DNA of 64,000 nucleotides, from assembly GCF_008710285.1 (NCBI RefSeq), contig NZ_VYQF01000006.1, positions 1-64,000 of the forward strand, in the 5' to 3' direction. Shown one piece after another: positions 25,598 to 33,784 of the stretch (position 1 is its first letter; every line of letters starts with the position of its first letter). The stretch is from Ginsengibacter hankyongi. GTDB lineage: Bacteria; Bacteroidota; Bacteroidia; Chitinophagales; Chitinophagaceae. The position numbers and the translations under genes were made by a program. The notes beneath the pieces are model-generated. The model was given only the letters and a program-made list of their open reading frames with translations. It did no database searches and was not told the DNA's origin.

Positions 25598-28219
25598 ATG
25601 TCCTTAACCGAATATAAGAAAAAGCGCTTCTTTGATAAAACACCCGAACCCACAGGCGGCAAGCCGACAGATAAGAAGCTTCATTTTGTAATTCAAAAAC
25701 ATAATGCATCTCACTTGCATTACGATTTCCGGTTGGAATTAAGAGGAGTTCTAAAAAGCTGGGCTGTACCGAAAGGGCCTTCAATGAAGGCTGGCGAAAG
25801 ACGGCTTGCAATGCTGGTGGAAGATCATCCTTGGGATTATCGGGACTTTGAAGGAATTATTCCATCAGGTTATGGAGCGGGAACAGTGATCGTGTGGGAT
25901 GAAGGAACTTATGAAACGAAGATTATTAAAGAGCAAGGTAAACATACGCAGGAGCATTCGATCACGTCTCAATTCTGGAAAGGTGAAATAAAATTTACGT
26001 TGCATGGCCATAAAATAAAAGGCGACTTTAAAATAACAAAGGCAAAAGATAAAGGAGAAAATGCATGGTATCTTATGAAACTTAAAGATAAATACGCCAC
26101 TACAAAAGATGTAACAGCAAAAGATAAGTCAGTGCTATCTAAAAAAACTTTGGAGCAGGTAGCAGCAAAGCCGGAAAGGGAATGGGAAAGCCATAAACCT
26201 GCTAAAAAAGTAACAGCTACAAAAAGCATTGCTGAACCAATAGTATTAAAGAAAGGCATAAAAGCTCCAATGCCGGCCAGTCTTAGTCCAATGCTATGCA
26301 CATTGGTAAAAGAACCTTTCAATAAAGATGGATGGCTATACGAAGTGAAGTGGGATGGCTACAGGGTTGTTGCTTTTAAAAATAAAAACAAAGTATCGTT
26401 GAGATCAAGGTCAGGCATTGACTATTCAGACAGGTACATAGTAATACGTAATGCTGCAAAGCAGCTTGAAGGAAATTTCGTAATTGACGGAGAAGTAGTT
26501 GCCTTTAATGAAAATGGTGAAGTAAGTTTCGATGCTGTTCAAAAAGCCAATCCTGACGCACGACTGGCTTATTATGTATTTGATATGGTTTGGTATGATG
26601 GAAGGGATATAATGCAATTGCCTTTAATTGAAAGAAAAGAAATATTAAAAACCATTACCGCTGATAATGAAACGGTAAAATTCAGTGACCACTTTATAGA
26701 CGGTGTGGAATTATATTCACAAGCGCAAAAGCTTGGGCTCGAAGGCATAGTTGCAAAAAATGAATTAAGTACGTATGAGCCCGGCGGCCGGGGCAGCGAC
26801 TGGCTTAAAATACCTACTGCTAAAAGACAGGAATTTGTAATTGGTGGCTGGGCAGAATCCGCAAATGGAAGGGCTTTCAGGTCATTGCTTTTTGGCGCAT
26901 ATAATAAAGACAAACAATTGGAATGGATCGGGCGCTCAGGCGGTGGTTATAAAGAAAAAGAGATGCCTGGCATTTTAAAGAAACTTAAAGCGCTTGAAAT
27001 AAATGAATCCCCTTTTATAAATAAAATACTGGATACAAAAGGTGCAGCAATTCATTATGTGGAACCTGAACTGGTTGCCAATTTTAAATTCGCCACATGG
27101 ACAACGTCAGGGCGTATACGCAAACCCGCAACCTTTCTTGGTTTTCGATATGATAAAAAAGCAACAAATGTTGTCCGCGAAGTGCCCTTAAGCACAAAGG
27201 AAGAAGATAAAATAATTGAGATCCCTAAAGTAAAAGAATCTAAAACAAAAAATAAAGTGGCGCCAACAGAGAATAGTAACTGGCACGAAATTGAACAAAT
27301 ACCTATAACATCCGAAGATAAAATAGTGATTGAAAAATGTGCCGTTGAGTTTACCAATGTTGAGCAGGAAATATGGAAGGGTGTTACCAAAGCTGAACTT
27401 ATTACTTACTACAATGACATTTCGCCATATATTTTGCCGCAGTTGCGCAATCGGCCCCTCTCACTGCACATAAAGCCACATGGCGCTACTGCACCTGGTT
27501 TGTATATAAAAGATATGGAAGGAAGGCAGCCAGATTGCGCAGGTATCTTTTCTACAAAAAGAAAACATCCTAAAGCCGGCAAAAGAAATACCATTGATTA
27601 CCTTGTTTGCAATAACACACCTACCTTACTTTATCTTATCAACCTGGGCTGTATTGATGTAAACCCATGGACCTCCACTACTGATGATTATCTGCACCCT
27701 GATTTTATCGTGATTGACCTTGACCCTACTGATGACGATTTTAAAAAGGTGATCAATACAGCGCTTGCTGCAAAAAAAGTATTTGATAAGCTAAAGCTAA
27801 AAGCGTTTCCTAAAACTTCGGGAAAAACTGGTATGCATCTTTTAATACCCTGCAAAGGATTCACATTTCCTGTCGCAAGGACAATAGCTGTAAATATTTG
27901 TAAAAAGATAAATGAACAAGTACCGGAGATCAGCACCGTTGAAAACACTATTTCAAAAAGAGGAAACAAACTTTTTATAGATTATAATCAAAATGATGAG
28001 GCCGATACAATTGCTGCCGCTTATTCTATTAGGCCGGCAAAGCTGCCTACAGTGTCCACACCCCTCGAATGGAAAGAAGTAACTTCAAAATTAAATCCGC
28101 ATGATTTTACGATTAAAACCATTGGTAAAAGGTTGGATAAGAAAGGTGATTTATTTAAAGACATTCTTAATGAAAAGACAAAGCTGGCCAATTCAAAAAT
28201 ATTAAAGAAGTTATTATAA
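25598..28219 (+). CDS. ligD: ATP-dependent DNA ligase LigD (PE-LIG-POL)
   Basis: An 873-aa three-domain NHEJ ligase. The order is the 3'-phosphoesterase domain at about 20-175 ('FVIQKHNASHLHYDFRLELR', with the conserved His-Asp set), the ligase at about 230-530 (adenylated Lys251 in 'YEVKWDGYRVVAF', later 'LEGIVAKNELSTY'), and the primase-polymerase at about 580-860 ('HPDFIVIDLDPTDDDF', the Asp pair binding metal, and 'FPKTSGKTGMHLLIP'). The length fits Bacteroidota LigD. It seals double-strand breaks with Ku, which is not in this window. A glycosylase gene follows 22 bp later on the same strand, so the two are probably one transcript. Confidence 0.97.
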   Translation: MSLTEYKKKRFFDKTPEPTGGKPTDKKLHFVIQKHNASHLHYDFRLELRGVLKSWAVPKGPSMKAGERRLAMLVEDHPWDYRDFEGIIPSGYGAGTVIVWDEGTYETKIIKEQGKHTQEHSITSQFWKGEIKFTLHGHKIKGDFKITKAKDKGENAWYLMKLKDKYATTKDVTAKDKSVLSKKTLEQVAAKPEREWESHKPAKKVTATKSIAEPIVLKKGIKAPMPASLSPMLCTLVKEPFNKDGWLYEVKWDGYRVVAFKNKNKVSLRSRSGIDYSDRYIVIRNAAKQLEGNFVIDGEVVAFNENGEVSFDAVQKANPDARLAYYVFDMVWYDGRDIMQLPLIERKEILKTITADNETVKFSDHFIDGVELYSQAQKLGLEGIVAKNELSTYEPGGRGSDWLKIPTAKRQEFVIGGWAESANGRAFRSLLFGAYNKDKQLEWIGRSGGGYKEKEMPGILKKLKALEINESPFINKILDTKGAAIHYVEPELVANFKFATWTTSGRIRKPATFLGFRYDKKATNVVREVPLSTKEEDKIIEIPKVKESKTKNKVAPTENSNWHEIEQIPITSEDKIVIEKCAVEFTNVEQEIWKGVTKAELITYYNDISPYILPQLRNRPLSLHIKPHGATAPGLYIKDMEGRQPDCAGIFSTKRKHPKAGKRNTIDYLVCNNTPTLLYLINLGCIDVNPWTSTTDDYLHPDFIVIDLDPTDDDFKKVINTALAAKKVFDKLKLKAFPKTSGKTGMHLLIPCKGFTFPVARTIAVNICKKINEQVPEISTVENTISKRGNKLFIDYNQNDEADTIAAAYSIRPAKLPTVSTPLEWKEVTSKLNPHDFTIKTIGKRLDKKGDLFKDILNEKTKLANSKILKKLL

Positions 28220-28241
28220 GTTCATTATAAAAAAATTAATA

Positions 28242-29018
28242 ATGCCTGAATTACCTGACATAGAAGTATTCTCCGCTAACTTAAATTCAATTTTTGCAGG
28301 GAAAAAAGTGGCGAAAGTAAAAGTGGTGAATGGCAATAAACTAAAAGACAAACCGAAAGACATCATAACTAACGTACAAGGCAAAACGCTAAAAAGAATT
28401 TTCCGCTCAGGAAAAGAAATGCGATTTGAATTTACTGATGGTTCTTTGTTAGGGATGCACCTGATGCTTACAGGAGATGTTTTTGTTTTTGATAAAGAAA
28501 ACGATCATAACTCCACTATCATTGAATTTCATTTTAACAACGGTAAAGGCCTCGCATTAACTGACAGGATGAAAAATGCCAATGTGAAACTTAACCCGGA
28601 AGACAAAGAAGGTGTAGATGCACTGGCTAAAGCTTTAAATTTTAAATACCTCAAAAAAATCCTGGACAGGAAAGCGCAGATTAAAAATGTCTTATTAGAC
28701 CAGGACCTCATCCGTGGAATTGGTAATGCCTATTCTGATGAAATATTATGGGAAACAAAGATCTCTCCTTTCTCTGTTTCCAGTGCAATACCCGATGATA
28801 AAATTAAAGAGTTGGCTAAAACAATTAAAAAGGTTTTAAAGAACGCAACAGCTAAAATAAACAAGAATTATCCCGGAAGGATCCAGGGAGAAGTAAGAGA
28901 CTTTTTGAATATTCACACAAAGAAGAAGGATAAGAGCCCGACCGGCGCACCAATAAAAATGGAAAAGCGGGGGATGTTAAAGACTTTCTATACAGATGAG
29001 CAAAAATGGTATAATTAA
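28242..29018 (+). CDS. Fpg/Nei-family DNA glycosylase, zincless finger type
   Basis: A 258-aa formamidopyrimidine/endonuclease VIII-type glycosylase. It begins MPELPDIEVF, with the N-terminal proline nucleophile and Glu at position 3 after Met removal. The helix-two-turn-helix motif is 'DQDLIRGIGNAYSDEILW'. At the C-terminus the four zinc cysteines are absent; instead 'SPTGAPIKMEKRG' and 'MLKTFYTDEQKWYN' form what looks like a zincless finger. Beta/delta-lyase activity on oxidised bases is expected. It sits 22 bp after ligD, a neighbourhood that couples base excision to end joining. A truncated copy lies at 8302-8739. Confidence 0.93.
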   Translation: MPELPDIEVFSANLNSIFAGKKVAKVKVVNGNKLKDKPKDIITNVQGKTLKRIFRSGKEMRFEFTDGSLLGMHLMLTGDVFVFDKENDHNSTIIEFHFNNGKGLALTDRMKNANVKLNPEDKEGVDALAKALNFKYLKKILDRKAQIKNVLLDQDLIRGIGNAYSDEILWETKISPFSVSSAIPDDKIKELAKTIKKVLKNATAKINKNYPGRIQGEVRDFLNIHTKKKDKSPTGAPIKMEKRGMLKTFYTDEQKWYN

Positions 29019-29219
29019 CTCACGAAGCACGATATTTATACTCACAAACCAATTCAACAGCTGATATCACGAATAAAATAATTAAAGATGAAAATAAAAT
29101 TTTAATCTCTTTAATGGTCATAGCTTGAACGCCTTTCAACCTGCAAAAACAGTTAACAAAATGTATCAAAAGTTCTGCTGAAGAATTTTAGCTATCTACA
29201 TTACATCCGGCAAAAAACT

Positions 29220-29921
29220 TTATAATTTTTCAGCATCTGCACGCCGACTTGAATGCTGTGTGCTTAAAATGCGAATAGATGCCAAATGAGAAACAATTAC
29301 CATAGGTACTACGATCCCCGGAAGGAGGATAAATGGGAAAAAACCTAAGGCTATGTCCGGTTGCCCAGCCCCAATTACCCCAAAATTCGGAAGGGAAAGA
29401 ACTGCAATAATTGAGGCGTTGATAACCAAAAGCAGGCAAATTAGATTCCACCCTATCAAAATTGCGCGACTTAAATTTTTTTTGACAAATCCGAAATAAT
29501 AGATGACCGGGGCAGTTAACCCTGAAAAAAGATCGAAATTGGAACCTTCAAAGGTGATGGCTTTAGGAACGTACTTATAAACAAAAAGAAAATATAAAAC
29601 GACTTCGACAAATATCGCCACACTATGTACCAATGTAAGCTTCGCAATGTTAAGCCGGTCGATGAATAATTTTCCCTTTGTGGTCAAAAAAAGAATTATA
29701 ATTAGAGCTATTGGTGGCCCTACCAACAGAGGCAATTTCGGCGAAGCATCCTTAGATAAGTAATAAAAACCTGAAACGCCAAGCGATGCCTGTATAGCAA
29801 CCCAACCAAGCGAGATCCATAGAAAGATTTTCGAGGCGTGCGTTGCCCTATAAAAAAGGTAAATCGTTAAAGCAACAGTTAGTTCGAAAATAGCGGCCAC
29901 ATAAAAAGGCAAATGTTCCAT
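29220..29921 (-). CDS. Hypothetical seven-TM membrane protein
   Basis: About 233 aa from the ATG at 29921 (MEHLPFYVAAIFELTVAL); the longer frame up to 30005 overlaps the regulator upstream and looks non-coding. Around seven membrane segments are visible. No family I can name, and no conserved charged motif stands out. It starts 77 bp after the Crp-like gene on the same strand, so control by that regulator is plausible. The pairing of a Crp-type gene with a small membrane protein is common in Bacteroidota. Confidence 0.75.
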   Translation of the reverse strand: MEHLPFYVAAIFELTVALTIYLFYRATHASKIFLWISLGWVAIQASLGVSGFYYLSKDASPKLPLLVGPPIALIIILFLTTKGKLFIDRLNIAKLTLVHSVAIFVEVVLYFLFVYKYVPKAITFEGSNFDLFSGLTAPVIYYFGFVKKNLSRAILIGWNLICLLLVINASIIAVLSLPNFGVIGAGQPDIALGFFPFILLPGIVVPMVIVSHLASIRILSTQHSSRRADAEKL

Positions 29922-29998
29922 GTCGTTCAATTTTTGGTACAAAGGACGGCAGAAGAAGATTTGTCCTGGTTGCCAAATGGCAAGAAATGGCGGGAAAA

Positions 29999-30592
29999 CT
30001 AGCAAGCTTTTTTCAAAAAGTTCCTTCTTATCCTGCTTAGAGAGGTGTCGGTTATTCCAAGATAGGAGGCGATGTGTTTCATTTGCGCATGCTGTAATAC
30101 CTCCATGTTGTTTCTAAGTAGTTCTCTGTAGCGCTCTTCAGCACTTTTATTGATCATGGATAAAGTCCGCTCTTTATAAGCTACAAATTCCCTTACCATC
30201 ATCATCCGGGAAAATTCCCTGAACTCGGGCATCGCATGAAAAAGCTTGTTGATTGATTCACAAGATGCCAGGTAACCCTTACATTCGGTAATCGCTTCTA
30301 TATACTCTGTTGAAGGGATATCTAGAATAAGTGAGGCAATCTCGAAAACAACTCGATCCTTCGGATAGAAATAAGTCGTAACCTCGTTACCATGAAAGTC
30401 GTAGGTGAAGGCTCTCATAAAACCGTCGGCCAAATAAAAATAGCTGCTGTTCCTTCCAGCTTTAAGTAGGTAATCATTTTTCCCCAGGATTCGTTCTTCG
30501 AAATGATCGACAATCTTTTCCAGTGCCTTTTGACTAACCATGATATTTGGTGTGTTAGCTTTGATAAACTCAATTAGCTTTTGCATATTCAT
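29999..30592 (-). CDS. Crp/Fnr-family transcriptional regulator
   Basis: A 197-aa protein. The N-terminal cNMP-binding-type barrel ('YLLKAGRNSSYFYLADGF' near residues 40-60) and a C-terminal winged helix ('MKHIASYLGITDTSLSRIR') are clear. The cAMP-binding residues are not convincing, as in most short Bacteroidota members. It is divergent from tetR with 114 bp between. The downstream membrane-protein gene on the same strand is the likely target. Confidence 0.88.
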   Translation of the reverse strand: MNMQKLIEFIKANTPNIMVSQKALEKIVDHFEERILGKNDYLLKAGRNSSYFYLADGFMRAFTYDFHGNEVTTYFYPKDRVVFEIASLILDIPSTEYIEAITECKGYLASCESINKLFHAMPEFREFSRMMMVREFVAYKERTLSMINKSAEERYRELLRNNMEVLQHAQMKHIASYLGITDTSLSRIRRNFLKKAC

Positions 30593-30663
30593 TATTTTTT
30601 AACTTTATCCTGATGTTGAAATTATTTTTTTGCAAATCCGAAGCAAAATTAAAAAATTTTTGA

Positions 30664-30681
30664 AATATTGAACAATGTTCA
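30664..30681. promoter_or_regulatory. Operator O1 upstream of tetR
   Basis: AATATTGAACAATGTTCA (18 bp), with an inner palindrome TGAAC-AAT-GTTCA. Its exact reverse complement occurs at 31343-31360, before the tolC-like gene. It ends 25 bp before the tetR start and lies between a TTTTTG and a TATTTTG element, so repressor binding would block the promoter. It is the likely binding site of the TetR protein encoded next to it. Confidence 0.75.
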
Positions 30682-30706
30682 TTTATTTTGCATTATCGTT
30701 TGAATT

Positions 30707-31324
30707 ATGAGTACTGCTGAAAGAAAAACTAAAGAAAAAGAAGAATTAAGGGCCCTTATTCTGAAAGGCGCAAAAAAGTTGTTCATAGAGAGAGGCATAG
30801 AGCAAACTACGATCAGAAACATTGCGGATGAAATAAACTATAGTGTGGGTACAGTTTATGTATATTTTAAGGATAAGAATTCAATTCTCCATGAATTGCA
30901 TACACTCGGTTTTAAGCAACTAGGCGGTGAAATGCGTGTCCTCTTCAGTGTTTCTGAGCCTATGGAGCGGTTAGCAGCTATAGGTCGGGTATATATCCGT
31001 TTTGCGGTAGATAATCCAGACATGTATGACCTGATGTTCAACATGAAGGCGCCGATGGAATACTTGCACCGGATAGAAAAAGAGGAGTGGAATGAAGGTA
31101 AAGCTACTTTTAATGTCTTGAAAACAACGGTAGAAGAATGTATAAGGCAAGGTTATTTTATAGGCCATCAACCTGAACCGTTGTCGTTTGCAATATGGGG
31201 TGGCGTGCATGGGATGTGCTCTCTCTATATTCGCGGTCGCATTAGAGCTGTCAACCTGGGAGATCCTGAAATTGTACTTATTGCTGCCCATGAAGAATTT
31301 GTGAAGCTCCTGAATAAACAATAA
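30707..31324 (+). CDS. TetR/AcrR-family repressor of efflux operon
   Basis: A 205-aa TetR-type regulator. The N-terminal helix-turn-helix is 'QTTIRNIADEINYSVGTVYVYFKDK', here shown up to 20 residues at a time as TTIRNIADEINYSVGTVYV. It is followed by a variable ligand domain with 'AAIGRVYIRFAVDNPDMY', the pattern of the TetR_C_33-like sensor. It lies directly before the tolC-mfp-RND genes on the same strand (49 bp gap), and matched operators sit on both sides of it. So it probably represses itself and the pump until a toxic ligand binds. Confidence 0.9.
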   Translation: MSTAERKTKEKEELRALILKGAKKLFIERGIEQTTIRNIADEINYSVGTVYVYFKDKNSILHELHTLGFKQLGGEMRVLFSVSEPMERLAAIGRVYIRFAVDNPDMYDLMFNMKAPMEYLHRIEKEEWNEGKATFNVLKTTVEECIRQGYFIGHQPEPLSFAIWGGVHGMCSLYIRGRIRAVNLGDPEIVLIAAHEEFVKLLNKQ

Positions 31325-31342
31325 ATTTTTTTACACCAGATA

Positions 31343-31360
31343 TGAACATTGTTCAATATT
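31343..31360. promoter_or_regulatory. Operator O2 between tetR and tolC-like gene
   Basis: TGAACATTGTTCAATATT, the exact reverse complement of O1 at 30664-30681. It lies in the 49-bp tetR-tolC gap and ends 13 bp before the tolC-like start codon. It points to a second, internal control point for the pump genes. Confidence 0.75.
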
Positions 31361-31373
31361 AAAACAACATTCA

Positions 31374-32714
31374 ATGAAGAATACATTTTACGCCATATTA
31401 ATCTGCTTGGGAAGCAGGGTAGCCTATGGGCAAGATAACCTCGAAAAATATATCGTCTATGGGCTAAACAATAATGAGAGCATCAGGACGCAGCAGTTCA
31501 CCTTGAAAAAAAGCATTTATGCATTGCGCGACGCCAAAAGCCAGTTTTTCCCCGACCTAAGCTTTATCACGACTTATACAAAGGCTGGCGGGGGCAGAAG
31601 CATCGATTTACCCTTGGGAGATTTAGTAAACCCGATATACGCGACGTTAAACCTATTGACGCAAAGTAACAGTTTCCCTGTAATAAAAAATAGGAGTGTA
31701 TTGCTAAACCCGGATAACTTTTACGATGCCAAATTTCATGCAACGATGCCTTTGCTGGATCTCGAATTGAATTACAATCGCAAAATAAAGCAACAGGAAG
31801 TGACCTTGCAGCAAATTGAAGTTGATATTTATAAGCGAGAACTTATAAAGGAGATCAAATCATCCTATTTCGGTTATGCACAGTCAGAGCAAGCTACGCT
31901 TATATATCAGTCAGCCTTGAAAGTGGCTGAAGAAAATCTTCGAATCAATAATGCCCTTTTTAGGAATGACAAAGTCACGCGATCGACTGTGTTGAGAAGT
32001 GAAAGCGAACTTAGTAAGTATCAATCGCTGCTCGAAACGGCTAGGCAAGAACAAAGGTCGGCTAAGGCTTATTTTAATTTTCTGTTGAACCGTGCACCCG
32101 AAACGGAAATCGCAATGGATAATTACAATGAGCCGGCCACAGGCCCGGCCCTCGTTGATTCAACTGTTGATAAAAGGGAAGAACTTAAGAAATTAAATAC
32201 AACGCTGTCGATCAATGACCAGGTAACCAGCCTCAACAAATCGTACATCGTTCCTAAACTTGGAGCCTTCCTGGACTTTGGTTCACAGGCGTCTGACTGG
32301 CAATATGGCGACCGCACCCGCTATTATTTTGCTGGCGTCTCGCTTAGGTGGAACCTATTTGCATCGGGGAAAAATCGCTACCGTGTTGCCCAGTCAGAAA
32401 CAGACAAGGAAATCATTAAATCTCAAATCAATTATACCAATGATCAGCTTAAACTCCAGTTGATTTTAGCACGCAATGCTTATAACTCGTCGTTGGCGAA
32501 ATATACCTCAGCGCTAAAACAGCTTGCTGCTTCCGAAAAATATTATCAGGACGAGCTCAAGCTATACAAACAGGGCCAGGCCCTTTTCATCGAATTGCTC
32601 GACGGGCAGAATCAACTGATTGGCGCGCAATTACAACTTAATGTTTCACTATACGACACCTGGATAAAAGCGGCTGATATTGAGCGCGCCAACGCAGGAT
32701 TCGGATTAAAATAA
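31374..32714 (+). CDS. TolC-family outer-membrane efflux protein
   Basis: A 446-aa protein with a signal peptide (MKNTFYAILICLGSRVAYG, then QDN) and the tandem long coiled-coil helices of the outer-membrane efflux family (for example 'ATLIYQSALKVAEENLRIN' and 'AYNSSLAKYTSALKQLAAS'). The C-terminal 'QNQLIGAQLQLNVSLYDTW' is also a family feature. It forms the outer-membrane channel for the RND pump encoded two genes downstream. The GC content of the whole operon is higher than that of the flanking accessory DNA. Confidence 0.9.
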   Translation: MKNTFYAILICLGSRVAYGQDNLEKYIVYGLNNNESIRTQQFTLKKSIYALRDAKSQFFPDLSFITTYTKAGGGRSIDLPLGDLVNPIYATLNLLTQSNSFPVIKNRSVLLNPDNFYDAKFHATMPLLDLELNYNRKIKQQEVTLQQIEVDIYKRELIKEIKSSYFGYAQSEQATLIYQSALKVAEENLRINNALFRNDKVTRSTVLRSESELSKYQSLLETARQEQRSAKAYFNFLLNRAPETEIAMDNYNEPATGPALVDSTVDKREELKKLNTTLSINDQVTSLNKSYIVPKLGAFLDFGSQASDWQYGDRTRYYFAGVSLRWNLFASGKNRYRVAQSETDKEIIKSQINYTNDQLKLQLILARNAYNSSLAKYTSALKQLAASEKYYQDELKLYKQGQALFIELLDGQNQLIGAQLQLNVSLYDTWIKAADIERANAGFGLK

Positions 32715-32722
32715 AAAAAGTC

Positions 32723-33778
32723 ATGAAAAATAAATTAACTATCAGGACAGCATTCATACTCTCTTCGGCGATATTGGTTGCCTGCAGCCAGGGAAAAAAA
32801 GACGACATTGGTATGCTCTCACTTAAAGTAATCCCGGTAAAGACAATTAAACTTTCTTTGGTAGATAGTGTTGCGAGTATAAATACCACAGGCCTTATAA
32901 CAACTGAAAACGAGGCCAAATGCGCTTTTAAGATCGGTGGGATAATCGATCATATTTACGTACAGGAAGGTCAGAGGTTCCGCAAGGGGCAGTTGCTCGC
33001 AAGCCTTAAGCTAACCGAAATCCAGTCTGGTGTGCTTCAAGCTCAACTAAATCTGGAAAAGGTGCATCGCGATTACCGGCGTGCCTTTAATCTTTATAAA
33101 GACAGCGTAGCAACGTTGGAGCAATTGCAAAACAGCAAGACAGCGCTTGATGTGGCCCAAAAGCAACTGGATGCAATTGCGTTCAACAAGCAATACGCTT
33201 TTATATACGCTGAGCAGGACGGCTTCGTGGCTAGAAAGATCGCCAACGAGGGTGAAGTGATAGCTGGAGGCAGCCCCGTTCTGGCGATCAACGTCAATGA
33301 CGGTTCTAAGGGATGGGTATTGAAAGCAGGCCTTTCGGACAAGGAATGGGCGGCCGTGGAAGTTGGTAACCGCGCCCGTGTCCTCATCGATGCGTTTCCT
33401 TCGCAAAAATTTAAGGCCACGGTTTTTAAAAAGGCATTGGCCGCTGACCCGATGTCCGGCTTATTTGAAGTTGAATTAACACTTTCGCTTGAGAAAAATC
33501 TGCCCGCAGCGGGCATGTTTGCGGAGGCATCCATTAAAACCAATAAAGCGATCAGGCAAAAATGGATCCCTTATAGTGCAATGATCGAGGCGGACGGTAA
33601 TAAAGCTTATGTGTTTGTGCCGTATCATCAAACCGAAGTAAAAAAAGTTCCCATAACAATCGGCAGCTTTGATACCCAAAAAGTTAAGGTGGCATCAGGC
33701 CTGGAAAATGTGTCGGAGATCATTGTGTCAAATACGGCATTTTTGAACGAACAATCAAGCATAACTATTCAAAATTAA
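32723..33778 (+). CDS. RND efflux membrane fusion lipoprotein (HlyD/AcrA type)
   Basis: A 351-aa periplasmic adaptor. The lipobox is LVAC (Cys21). 'VDHIYVQEGQRFRKGQLLA'-like lipoyl text (here IIDHIYVQEGQRFRKGQLLA) opens the lipoyl domain, a coiled-coil hairpin follows ('LEKVHRDYRRAFNLYKDSV'), then the second lipoyl half and a beta-barrel. It links the inner-membrane RND pump to the TolC-like channel. It starts 8 bp after the tolC gene and ends 6 bp before the pump gene, so the operon is tight. Confidence 0.9.
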   Translation: MKNKLTIRTAFILSSAILVACSQGKKDDIGMLSLKVIPVKTIKLSLVDSVASINTTGLITTENEAKCAFKIGGIIDHIYVQEGQRFRKGQLLASLKLTEIQSGVLQAQLNLEKVHRDYRRAFNLYKDSVATLEQLQNSKTALDVAQKQLDAIAFNKQYAFIYAEQDGFVARKIANEGEVIAGGSPVLAINVNDGSKGWVLKAGLSDKEWAAVEVGNRARVLIDAFPSQKFKATVFKKALAADPMSGLFEVELTLSLEKNLPAAGMFAEASIKTNKAIRQKWIPYSAMIEADGNKAYVFVPYHQTEVKKVPITIGSFDTQKVKVASGLENVSEIIVSNTAFLNEQSSITIQN

Positions 33779-33784
33779 GACACA

